Below, in pieces: positions 32,111 to 42,800 of a DNA stretch of 64,000 bases. Under the pieces are notes generated by a model that saw nothing but the letters and a program-made list of their open reading frames with translations, ran no database searches and had not been told where the DNA came from. The position numbers were made by a program, and so were the translations under genes. Source of the DNA: Brachypodium distachyon (taxonomy: Eukaryota > Streptophyta > Magnoliopsida > Poales > Poaceae); assembly GCF_000005505.3 (NCBI RefSeq), contig NC_016132.3, positions 13,320,501-13,384,500 of the forward strand, given 5' to 3'. Within the stretch, counting starts at the first letter, position 1, and the number at the start of each line of letters is the position of its first letter.

Positions 32111-33020
32111 GCTCATGCCGAGCTCATGAATGAAATGAAACACGAAGGCGACCACGTGAGAGAAGATTCGCTCATCGCGATCGTGAGGACTGAATAAAAT
32201 TGCCAGGAGCGACCTGGAGGCGGCCGGAGGGGGTAAAATGCAAAGTTGCTGAAAACTGACATGTGGGGATGCCTTTAACCGTTGCTGTCTTAGCTTAAGA
32301 CCAAATCACATGTGTGGGTCCCACCTTTACAACAATCGACAGCGCGTGGGACCATGTCGATTGCCACGTAGGCTTGGTCTTCTACCTGGCGGCCCTGCCC
32401 GAAGCTACGGGTCGTACCCTCAAATTCCCCACAGCTCTTGCCCTAGCCCGCGCCGCCGCCACGCACCTACGATGCTCGCGACGCTCACGCCGCAGAGGCG
32501 GCATGCCCCCGCAACGCAAGGCCGCGCACTCGCCGCGCATCTTATTTCACTGCCATCCCATAGCGTCCCTGCATTCATCCGTCGGCGGTCAGGTCGTGCA
32601 GTGGAAGGATGGATCCACCGCCGGAAGCTCGAAGCAGGTAATTTGTTTACTACGTACCTTCAATTTCGTTTCTTTCATGGGGATTAGATGTAGTTCGGTC
32701 GAATTTTGATGGAGGAGAGCGCGCAATGGTAGCCCTATTAATCTGGTATCCTTCTAGAGCTCCTGCGAATGATGGTACTGAGATTGTGCCTGTTAAGTTC
32801 CGCCCATGCATTTCGAAGCTTGATGATGGTAGAGAAGATGTAATTGAGCGCAATTATACGGTCAATTTGAGAGTTAAAGCAGGGGACATCACTGTTCAGA
32901 GATTCATAGAGGAAATTGGGAAAACTGTTAAATGGCGTAAAGGGCAGGAGGTTGAATTGTGTTCATATGGAAAGCGGCAGAAGCTTGTGAGAATGGGGTA
33001 AAGGGCGGGAGGTTGAATTT
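32110..33020. other. Unassigned sequence between pseudogene and retrotransposon flank
   Basis: This begins at the truncation point of the polygalacturonase gene. 32310-32710 is GC-rich with overlapping frames. A plus frame at 32726-33001 (REDVIERNYTVNLRVKAG, VQRFIEEIGK) is protein-like and preceded by typical leader sequence, but I cannot name it and it ends after 91 codons. A short direct repeat (AAAGGGC then GGAGGTTGAATT) spans its end. Possibly a gene fragment carried by the unit that truncated the neighbour. Confidence 0.35.
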
Positions 33021-33026
33021 TGTCTA

Positions 33027-33489
33027 TCCCATCCGTTCAGGTGCCTTGATTGCCACGATTCTAGGAACCGATGAAACATATTTCAAGGTGAAAGCAAAGC
33101 ACTGACAACTTTGCCTTTCAGGCATGGAATCGAGCTAGGTTTTTTCCCACGGCCGCAGAATGACAAGACTAACCACAGGGAACTTGGATTGCGAAAAGTG
33201 GGCCCGCGAAGGTCTTTCTAAAAATCACCCATCATAAGCGAGCAATCAGCGCTTCTTTCGGTGAAATCTTGCACCTTCGACGAAGATGGTCCCGCCGTCT
33301 TCCGAAACGAGGGGGGTAGCACGGGGCTGACACATAGGAAGTTAGGATGAACAGTTCTGACGGTGCACATCCGAAGCACGTCGTCACCCCATCCGTTTAG
33401 GTGCCTTGATTGCCGCGATTCTAAGAACCGACGAAGCAGATTTGAAGATGAAAGCAAAGCACTGACAACTTTGCCTTCCATGCATGGAT
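33027..33489. repeat. Tandem A-B-A' repeat at the left flank of the Gypsy element
   Basis: Block A (about 33027-33130; GGTGCCTTGATTGCC, CAAAGCACTGACAACTTTGC) recurs at about 33385-33488 (A'). Between lies block B (about 33125-33345; TTTTTTCCCACGGCCGCA, TCACCCATCATAAGCGAGC, GCACGGGGCTGACACATAGG). Block B occurs again, diverged, at about 47083-47310, on the other side of the retrotransposon. The pre-insertion order was therefore A-B-A'-B'. Confidence 0.75.
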
Positions 33490-34263
33490 TGTCGTGGTGG
33501 TGTCACGGCAGATGCAATAAGATGGCTTAACTTGGGGCCGATGGACGATGGAGGAACCGGAGGAGGGAGGACGTGAAGAAGAACACGCACAATTCACGCA
33601 AGAACACACCGATTTACCCAGATTCGGAGCCCTCTTGTCGAGGTAAGACTCCTACTCCTGCTTAGTTGTATTAGCCGAGATAGACTAGCTCTACAATGGC
33701 GCTCCTTGAGCTGTATTTTTGAGAAAGAAGAAGAACAAAGGGGAAACCCTAGAATGCTCTCCTCTCACTACAGAGGGGTAAGGTTCTATTTATAAGCCAC
33801 AAATGTTACACTGCCATGTGGGCCGAGTCTAACATCATCTTCCTTGGGCCCCGCCAGGCACGCGGCTTGGTTCCCTCCAGGCAGCACCGCAGGGGACAAG
33901 GCAACTTTACTTTTCATGCCAGCCGGCAGCGGGTGCAGCTATCCTCTGCCGGCTTCCGTCATAGATCCCTTTCGGTGCTTCTTTAGCGTGGTCACCTGAC
34001 ACCGGCGCGCAGGCGCTGCTTTACTTTGCACCGCGTGGTCAGGATAAGACCGTTGAGGGATCTCGGCTACTTCCGAGACCAACGTGCTCACCCTTATCTC
34101 GCAAACTCATAAGATAAGATAGCCCTGCCGGCATACGCTCGGCGTGCCGGCTTAGCGTTAGTTGTACTCTGTGATGCCGGCATACGTAACTATGCCGACC
34201 TTCCCTCCGTTATCTCGGCTAGAGTTGTGTCGTCATGACCTTACCCGGGTCGTCCCCCCGACA
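33490..34263 (-). repeat. Left LTR (3' LTR in element orientation)
   Basis: Begins TGTCGTGGTGG and ends CCCCCCGACA, so both termini carry the TG...CA rule with TGTCG/CGACA inverted ends. TATTTATA at 33787-33794 reads TATAAATA on the minus strand, the LTR's TATA box. Next to it at 34264 the element-sense sequence CTTCGGGGACTAG is the likely polypurine-tract region. Confidence 0.9.
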
Positions 34264-34811
34264 CTAGTCCCCGAAGCTGTTGTGGTCCAGCATAGGAAGA
34301 TGTCGGGATGCAACAGGTTCCCATAGACAGACCACCAACGCTCACTCAAGTCCAGCTAAGAAGGACGCTGAGATATCCCCAAGTTCTCCTAGCCGAGATC
34401 AGTCTAATCCAAAGCTCCGGGTTGTCATACTTATCCTGCTTTTAGCCGAGATTCTTTCCTCTTCGTGACCGATAATTAAAAGCTTGCTTCTGCTAACGTA
34501 ACCGCTAGTTGTGATTCGGACTCTTCATCTCTTTATCTCAACGGGCGGATAAGGCTCGAGTTACTGCCTTTGCGCTGTTTGAGGCGAGTGTGCCGTCTCA
34601 TCGAACAGTAAAGCTGACCGAGCCATTAAGGATAGGACTTCGGTTCCCACGCGAACACACATTCTTCGGATCTCGCGGGATTCTCGGCGGCACGCCGTGT
34701 AGCAACCGAGCATGCGCCTTGATGGTCATAACTGCTCAAATCACAGGCAATCTTCCCGTTAGCCACTAAGGGGATTGCACGGGAAACGCGCACCCATTAC
34801 TCCGCCTCGGG

Positions 34812-34819
34812 TATAAAAG
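34812..34819 (+). promoter_or_regulatory. TATA box of the antisense gene inside the retrotransposon
   Basis: GGGTATAAAAGGAGG on the plus strand, 278 bp before the ATG at 35090, followed by a CT-rich leader. It indicates that the second gene is transcribed from its own promoter, opposite to gag-pol. Confidence 0.6.
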
Positions 34820-35089
34820 GAGGAGGGGGGCGTGGGCGGAAAACCCTTCGCACTCCTCGCTCTCCTCGCCTCTTTGTGCTCCTCGCGCACTTCACTCCCC
34901 TCTGTTTCTCGCGCACTTCGCCGCCGCCTGCTTCGAGCAACTCCGCCACTGACGTTTCTCGCCTCCGAGCTCGCAGACTACGCCGCTTCGCCCGCAATCG
35001 CTTAGGCCTCCGCCGCGTTTGCTTGCTCGAGTTCTCCGCAATCACCGTCTCCACCGAAATCTTTGAAACCTAGATCTACTTTTTCCTCG

Positions 35090-38000
35090 ATGGCCTCTTC
35101 TTCCCGCGCTCCGGCCGTCGACCCTGTTGCTCAGGCAGAGGAGAGGGCCAGCTCCGAGCGGGTTGCTTGGGACAGCTCCGAGGTAACTCGGGCGAACGTT
35201 GAGTGGCTCCGCCGCTCCCGGCGAATCCCGGAGGAGGTCCAGTGCCGGGTTCCCGGCGAAGAAACCATTCCGACTCCGGAAGACAGTGAGTGCGTCGTCT
35301 TCCTTTCTCACTTTGAACGCGGCTTCGCACTCCTCGCTAGCGATTTCTTCCGCACTTTCCTCGATTTCTTTGGCCTCCAGCCGCACCTTCTCCCAGCAAA
35401 CGCCATTCTCACACTCTCAGCATTCGTTACCTGCTGTGAGGGTTATCTCGGCCTATGGCCATCCATTGACCTGTGGTACCGGTACTTCATGTTCCGGCCA
35501 CAGGTTCTTCCCGACAAGGAGAATCCCGGCGCGCCGAAGACGATGACTCAGTGCGGGGCCGCCACCATCGTGCCTCGCCGCAACTCGGATTTTCCAAGAG
35601 TTCAGGGTCTTGAGTCATGCAAGAAATGGCACAAGACCTACTTTTACGTCAAGAACATCGCCTCCTTCGACTACATCAACCTTCCGTGGTTCGAAGTCGG
35701 GCCCCCGGAGGAGAAGAGGAACTGGTCCTTCAACTCGAAGGACTCCTTCCCGGAGGCTGCCGAGATCCATGCCCGGCTCCTCGAGCTCAAAGAGAAGGCG
35801 ATGTCGGCCAACGATCTCTTGGCCACCTTCGTGTACCGGCGCTTGTGCTCGCTCCAGCGCCGGATTCACAAGATGTGCTACTACAGCGGCTAGTTCGACC
35901 CGGACAGGGTGTCGACCGTCAAGCTCTCCCATGCGGAGGTTCGGGGCCGGGTCAAGGCGATTGCCAAGACCAATATGTCGGAGAAGTGGCATGGGGTATG
36001 CCGGCTTACGCCCGAGACCGCCGCGCTCCTCCGGTAAGTCTTAACTCATAGTTACTTCTCATTCATATCCAACATACAGCTATGCCGGCACTTGTCCAAT
36101 ACGTATCTACTTCGGTTCAACTCGACTCTTTTGTGCAGGAGTTCGCTATTCAGCGCAAGAAAGACGGGGGTTCCCTCGACAAGCGCTTCGCGCCCCCGCG
36201 CAAGTCCACCGACGTGGAAGATCCCGACTCGGAGGACTTCATGCCCATTCCGCATGCCGGACCTCGCCGCGTCGAATGTAAGAATCTCCGACATTCTTCT
36301 GTGATTCCTCAACATCTGTCAGTGAGGTGATTTTGTTCATTCTTTCCCGGATGCAGCCGACTCAGGCGAGCCCACTGCGGAAGTGCCGACTTGGGAGAAA
36401 CACGCCGTCATAAAGAAGAAGCGCGCCGCCGAGACGGAGCTTCCGCAGAATGTAAGGCGGAAGAGGGCAGCGGCTCGTGGCCCCAAGCCCAAGCCCCTGG
36501 TCATCGGGTAAGGACTAGCTCTGCTCAACTGCTTAAGCCGACACTCTTTTTTTGTTGTTGAGCCTGTAAGTAGTTAAACTTTACTTCTGTAGGGAGGCGT
36601 TGGAGGCCACCCAGTCTCAGACGTGCATCGCGTCTGAGATTCCGGCGGGTCGTCCTTCCCGCGCCGAGGCCTCTAATCCGGCCATTCGCGGGACAGAGAC
36701 CGCCGCAACTCCGACATCTTCGGCCCGGGATGTCGGTCCAGGTGCTGACGCCACCATCGTCGGCCAGTCCGAGACCCCTGCAACCAAGGTATCGGCAAGC
36801 GAGGCTGCCACCGAGGCAGCCCCTTCCTCGGCCGCAACCGAGACCACAACGGAGCTGCCGGCCTCCGAGATGCCGCAAGAGCCGCCGACGGGTCCCTAAG
36901 ACCCCCAAGATCTGCAGCCAACCCCGACTCCTCTGCCATCTTCGGCGCAGCCGAAGGAGGACGCCCAAGCTGCTGCTGCCCGAGCCGCGAAGGCTAAAGG
37001 TCCTGCTGCAGCAGCAGGGTCGACGGTTCTGGGATCTGCTGCCCCACGCCGCTCCGGCTGGCAGCAGGAGATTCCACCCCGGACATCCAGTGGGAAAAGC
37101 TGGGGGTCGCTGGGCCAGTCCATCATGGACTGGAACAACGCGGATCACTACGAAGTGACCTCCAGCAGCGTGCAGTCAGCGCGGCAGAGCCCCTTGGTGG
37201 GGCCACCACGGGCACCGACTTCGGAGTCGGTGGTGGCTCGGATGTACCAAGCCCGGGTGACCTTGTTCGAGACAAGCCGAGCTACCGAGGTACGCCGAAA
37301 ATCTTAAGAAACTTTAACTCTCAATTCTAGCACTCCAGTATAGTATCCATATTGCTAGTCCCCGAGGTTTAGGGCGAGTAAGAATTAGTCAGCCTGAAGC
37401 TTAGAAACTTGAAACACTTATTTCCCGAGATTCAGGTCGAGTTTAGAATAGTCGGCCTGAAGCTTAGAAGCTTCAAACACTTATTCCCCGAGATTTAGGT
37501 CGAATTTAGAATAGTTGGCCTGAAGTTTAGAAGTTTCAAACACTTATTCCCTGAGATTCAAGTCGAGTTTAGAATAGTCAGCCTGAAGTTTAGAAACTTC
37601 AAACACTTATTCCCCGAGATTCAGGTCGAGTTTAGAATAGTCGGCCTGAAGGTTAGAAACTTCAAACACTTATTCCCCGAGATTCAGGTCGAGTTTAGAA
37701 TAGTTGGCCTGAAGGTTAGAAACTTCAAACACTTATTCCCCGAGATTTAGGTCGAGTTTAGAATAGTCGGCCTGAAGCTTAGAAGGTGCAAACACTTATT
37801 CCCCGAGATTTAGGTCGAGTTTAGAATAGTCGGCCTAAAGCTCAGAAGCTGCAAACACTTATTCCCCGAGATTTAGGTCGAGTTTAGAATAGTCGGCCTG
37901 AAGCTTAGAAGATGCAAAAACTTATTCCCCGCCAACTGCTTATTGCAGTGAACTCACTTGTGTATCTTCATCTTGTAGCTCTGCATGAACAAGCGCACCG

Positions 38001-39252
38001 CAGCCTTTAAGGGGCTGTTGGGCAAGTACAAGAAGCTGGTGGCGTCGCACAAGGCCCTACAGGCTGAGCACGAGAGCCAGAGTAAGCACATTCTGCCAAG
38101 ATAAGATCTCTGTCTGGGTATGCGTAGTCAGCCTAAACTGATATTAGTTCTTATTCGCAGCCGGAGATAACGCCCAAGTGGAGGAGCTACTGAAGCGCGT
38201 CTCCGAAGTGCAAGGTAGCGCCCCATCCTCGACCCGAGTTCTATTTATATTATATGTCAGCTTCTGTAACACCCGTCTGATTGAATAGACGAGAAAACTC
38301 GGCTGGCTGAGCAGCACTGGGAAGAAATTTTCTGGCTGCAGGCACAAATCGCAGCGCAGGCCGAGGCGCACAAGACCGAGGTGAACCAACTCACCTCGGC
38401 CCTCTCTTCCCAGGCCGATGAAAAAATCCGCCTGGAAGACGAGGTGAAAAAGGGCAAGGCCCTCGCTTCCGAGCTCGAGACTCGTGCGACAGTCGCCGAG
38501 TTGGAAGATGCCGAAAAGGCCGGCCTGCTCAAGGTCCTCAAGATCGATACCATGCTGGCAAGTAAGCTAAACCTCTTCATTCTGTTACTCGTTTGAATGA
38601 TAGCGGTAACATGCCGAGACTGACTGGCTTCCCTCTGCCTCTGCCAGAATTCTTTCCCTTGTCCGTAGAGCATGCTCAGGCAACCGTGGCGAAACTTCGC
38701 AAGAAGAGGGACCCGACGGTGGCAGCAGGGGCGCCATACGAGTGGGACTTGGAGGACTACCTGGTGAGCATTGCGAGCCGGGTTAGGCCTCTCAAGTCCT
38801 TCGGCGTTGACATGCTGGATGCCGCCCTCCGGACCTTCGAAGTGTTGTGGCCCGGCGAAGAGGTGCTGGAGGAGATCCCAGTCCTGGCAAGGCGGCTGCA
38901 CGAGGGTCCGTCCCGGCTAAACGAGTGGCGGGAGTCTGCCGCACGCGTCGGAGCCGACGAGGCTTTGTCGTTCATACTATCTTGGTACGATGGCATTAAC
39001 CTCGATGTGCTGCAGACTATGCGTGCCGGCTCCCCCCATCTCTCGGATCCGGATCTGGTGGCCAAGCGCAAGGAGTGGGCATACTCCTTCGTACAATATG
39101 CCGACGTGCATAAATTTGTAGAAGGCCCGATCTCCGACACCGACGCCGAGATGACAGACGGGGAGGAAGAGGCGGAAGACGAGGAAGCCGCCGTGGAGTC
39201 AGCCTCCACTGCACCGAGTTCTGGCGACAACAACCCCCCTGTATCTTCGTAG
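35090..39252 (+). pseudogene. Antisense 'putative gypsy-type transposon' gene (PF04195-like), decayed
   Basis: The plus strand holds a multi-exon gene. The first exon (from ATG 35090) encodes the conserved domain with ERGFALLASDFFRTFLDFFG, LSAFVTCCEG and LWPSIDLWYRYFMFRP. It has an in-frame stop at 35891-35893 and would continue to a donor at about 36034. Further exons lie at about 36139-36277, 36357-36508, 36594-37289, 37979-38081, 38160-38213, 38288-38561 and 38648-39252. The 36594 exon has a second stop at 36897-36899. The part near 38290-38560 is Glu/Lys/Ala-rich and looks like a coiled coil; the last exon has WYDGINLDVLQ and an acidic tail. Proteins of this type are known from Tat elements and are of unknown function. 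Two stops make this copy non-functional as written. Confidence 0.75.
37355..37930 (+). repeat. 63-bp tandem repeat, about nine units
   Basis: The phrase TTATTCCCCGAG recurs every 63 bp (at about 37418, 37481, 37544, 37607, 37670, 37733, 37796, 37859 and 37922), each unit also holding GGTCGAGTTTAGAATAGT and CGGCCTGAAG. The array sits in an intron of the antisense gene, between the donor at about 37290 and the acceptor at about 37978. Such arrays are frequent in Tat elements. Confidence 0.95.
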
Positions 39253-39860
39253 TTTGCTCAAAACACTTCAAAATAGTTAGATCCCCGAAATGCCGGGTGC
39301 AGATGTAACCGACATTCTGTTGTTTGCTAAGTACTAACTTCTTATTTTAATTAAGCCTTTTGTCTATCAAATTCCAGACCGAGTCCCCAAGTGCACTTTT
39401 TCTCTTAGTGAAATTTTACAACTTCGGTTCTTTTGTCTGCCTTGCCGGCATTCGACGTATGAATTGCAAAGTCATAAAACCACTCTTTCGAAAAAGGTAA
39501 CTCGAAGAATTTGCTCGGCAACAACCAAGTTAAAAGGAAACGCCGAGTTACGATAATGCATATCTCGGATCGCCTCTTTGCTTATTTCCTTAGTCGTTTT
39601 TCGTGTGCTCTGTTATTTTATACCCAACTCTAGCTTGCCATGAAGCCGGGTTGCGGACAATAGCGAAGTCATAGAGGGGTTGTCAATACCGACACAGTAC
39701 TAGACCAACGTAAGATTACGTAATTAAGCCATGCCAACATACAAAAGAGAATTGTAACAAAGCACTTAAATTTAAGTCCCCGAGTTTCTTTCAAGAGCCC
39801 GGTGGATAATTTCATTGTCTTCATTAGAACATTCAACATAAGGAAAAATGATACAAATAC

Positions 39861-42800
39861 TCAGCTCTCAAGTATAGAACGGACGAGGAACGCTACGTTC
39901 CACGGCCTCTTGGTCTCCTCGCCTGACCGGTCCATCCTGTTCGCCTTGGGATCTTGTGCATCTATAAGATAGTAAGAATCACTGTGGAGTGCTTTGCTCA
40001 CAATGAAGGGTCCTTCCCATGGAGGTGATAATTTGTGCATGCCGGCTGCGCTGCACAAGCCGGAGGACAAGATCTACTTCCCAGAATACTCGCGGGTTGA
40101 CATTTCGGCTGTGATAACGCCTTAGGTGCTGTTGATAGATGGCCGACCGAGAGAGAGCCAATTCCCGTGCTTCTTTGAGCAGGTCGACATCATTTTCTCG
40201 GGCCTCTTTCACCTCGGCCTCAGTATACATGGTTACTCGTGGAGAGTCATGTTCAATGTCGGCTGGTAGGACAGCTTCTGCCCTGTACACAAGGAAGAAT
40301 GGTAGCCTGTAGAGCGATTGGGAGTCGTTCTGAAACTCCATAGCACAGCCGGAAGTTCATCCAGCAAGCATCCCGGAGTACGCTCCAATGGTTCGATTAG
40401 CCGGGGTTTTATGCCGGCCAAAACCATGCCGTTTGCCCTTTCAACTTGCCCATTGGATTGAGGATGTCCTACGGAAGCAACATCCAGCCAGATTTTCTTT
40501 TCAGCACAGAATCGCGCGAAAGGTCCCTCCGCGAAGTTCGTTACATTATCCGTGATGATACTGTGCGGGTACCCATATCTCAAGATGATATCCTTCAGAA
40601 ATGATACCGCGGTTTTGCCGTCACACTTCTTTATCGGCTTGACCTCAATCCATTTGATGAATTTGTCAACCATGACCAGGATATGCGTCATGCCTCCTCG
40701 CGCCCGCTTGAACGGTCCTACCATATCTAAACACCAAACGGCAAATGGCCAAGTGATTGGAATTGTTTTGAGTTCGGATGCCGGCATATGAATCTTGCTG
40801 GCATATCTCTGGCAGCCGTTGCACTTCCTGACTATGTCTTCTGCTTCCTGTAATGCACTGGGCCAGTAAAAACCATGTCGAAAAGCTTTGCCCACTAGCG
40901 TTTTTGAAGATGCATGATGGCCACACTCTCCTTGGTGAATATCCCAGAGTATCTCCTGCCCTTCTGCCGGCTCAACGCACCGCTGTAGGACATTAGTAAC
41001 GCTCCTTTTGTAAAGCTCACCATTGATGATGGTGTACGCCTTTGCTCTTCTCTGGATTTGTCTTGCCGAAAGTTCCTCTTCCGAGAGACTCCCATCTTTG
41101 AGGTAAAACATTATCGGTTGCGCCCAGGCTGACACAGGACGATTAGTGAAGATCGGCTCATCCGGTTCGTCTATATACACTGGCTCAACTGCCATTGCTT
41201 CCGCCGAGTTGAGGCACTCAGTCCCCGGGTTACCGGAACCGTTGCCACCGTCAATGTCCATGGGAGTGGCGCCGGCCTCTGACCTCGCCGGGATAAATAT
41301 AGACTCCGATTCTGGCGAAGGTTTGATAGATGGCTTGCGTGAATGCTCTAGTGCCACCCCAGCCGGAATGCCTTGTCGTGTTGAACCGAGTTTCGATAAT
41401 GTGTCGGCTGCTCCATTTTCCGCCCGAGGTATGTCGTGAAATTCACAACCTTCAAAATGGCCACTGATCTTCTGAACATGGAATCAGTATAGCGCCATGT
41501 TAGCATCCAATGCGTCCCGGTTGCCGGAAGCTTGCTGGACGACTAGATTGGAATCACCGAAACATTGAATCCGGCGAACTCCAATTTTCTTTGCCATTTT
41601 CAGTCCATGCACCAACGCTTCATACTCGGCAACATTGTTGGATGCTGCAAAGTGAATCTGCAATACGTACTTGAGCTGATCACGCTTGGGCGAAGTCAGA
41701 ACTATGCCGGCACCCAGCCCGCTTTTCATCTTAGAGCCATCAAAATGCATCTTCCAGTAATTGGTTTCCGGAGGTGGGGATAGTTCTGCTTGGAATGATA
41801 GCACCTCGCTTAAGTAATATACCGGCCTTTGCACCGATTTGGCATCTTCAACTCTTTCCACCACAATGACGGCACTAACAACTCGGTTGGTTGCCGCGAG
41901 GTATAATAACATCGGCTCATTCTCCATTTGAGAGGCCAATATCGGTGCCGTAGCAATCATCTTCTTCAGCTCTTGAAAAACGAGGTCTGCCTGTGGTGTC
42001 CACACAAATTTGTCGGTTTTCTTCATCGGCTGGTATAGGGACATAGCCTTTTCACCGAGCCGACTCATGAAACGACTCAGCAATGCTAGGCATTCCGTGA
42101 ATTTTTGCACATCTTTAAGGCACTTTGGCAGTTTCATTGTTTCTATAGCGGCAATTTTCACATGGTTCGTTTCTATTCCTCGGCTTGATACCAGGAAACA
42201 GAGCAACTTTCCTGCCGGCACACCGAATGTGCACTTGGCCGGGTTCGGTTTCATTCGGAACCTCCGCAAATTTGCGAATGTTTCCCGGATATCATCCAGG
42301 AGCGTGTCGCTCTGTTTGGTTTTTATGACGACATCGTCGACATATACCTGTACATTTTTGCCGAGTTGATCATGTAAGCACTTCTGCATGCACCTTTGAT
42401 AGGTAGTTCCTGCATTTCTCAAACCAAACGCCATAGTGCAATAGCAATAAGCCCCGAACGGGGTGATAAATGATGTCTTTGTTTGATCATTAGGGTTCAG
42501 TGGTATCTGATGGAAACCAGAATACGCATTCACAAAAGACAACAACTCACAGCCGGCAGTGGAATCAATCACTTGATCGATCCGAGGTAACGGAAATGGG
42601 TCTTTGGGACATGCCTTGTTTAGGCTGGTGTAGTCGATACACATGCGCCATACTTTGGCAGCAGTTGGGTCATCTTTCTTCTTCTCGACCATGACCGGGT
42701 TGGTCAGCCAGTCGGGATGCAACACTTCCATGATAAAGCCGGCAGTTAGAAGCCGGGATACCTCTTCTGATATGACTTTCCTTCTGTCATCGGCGAAGCG

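Noticed and set aside
37355..37930. CRISPR-like array
   Set aside because: The 63-bp units are contiguous tandem copies with no unique spacers, in a plant retrotransposon.
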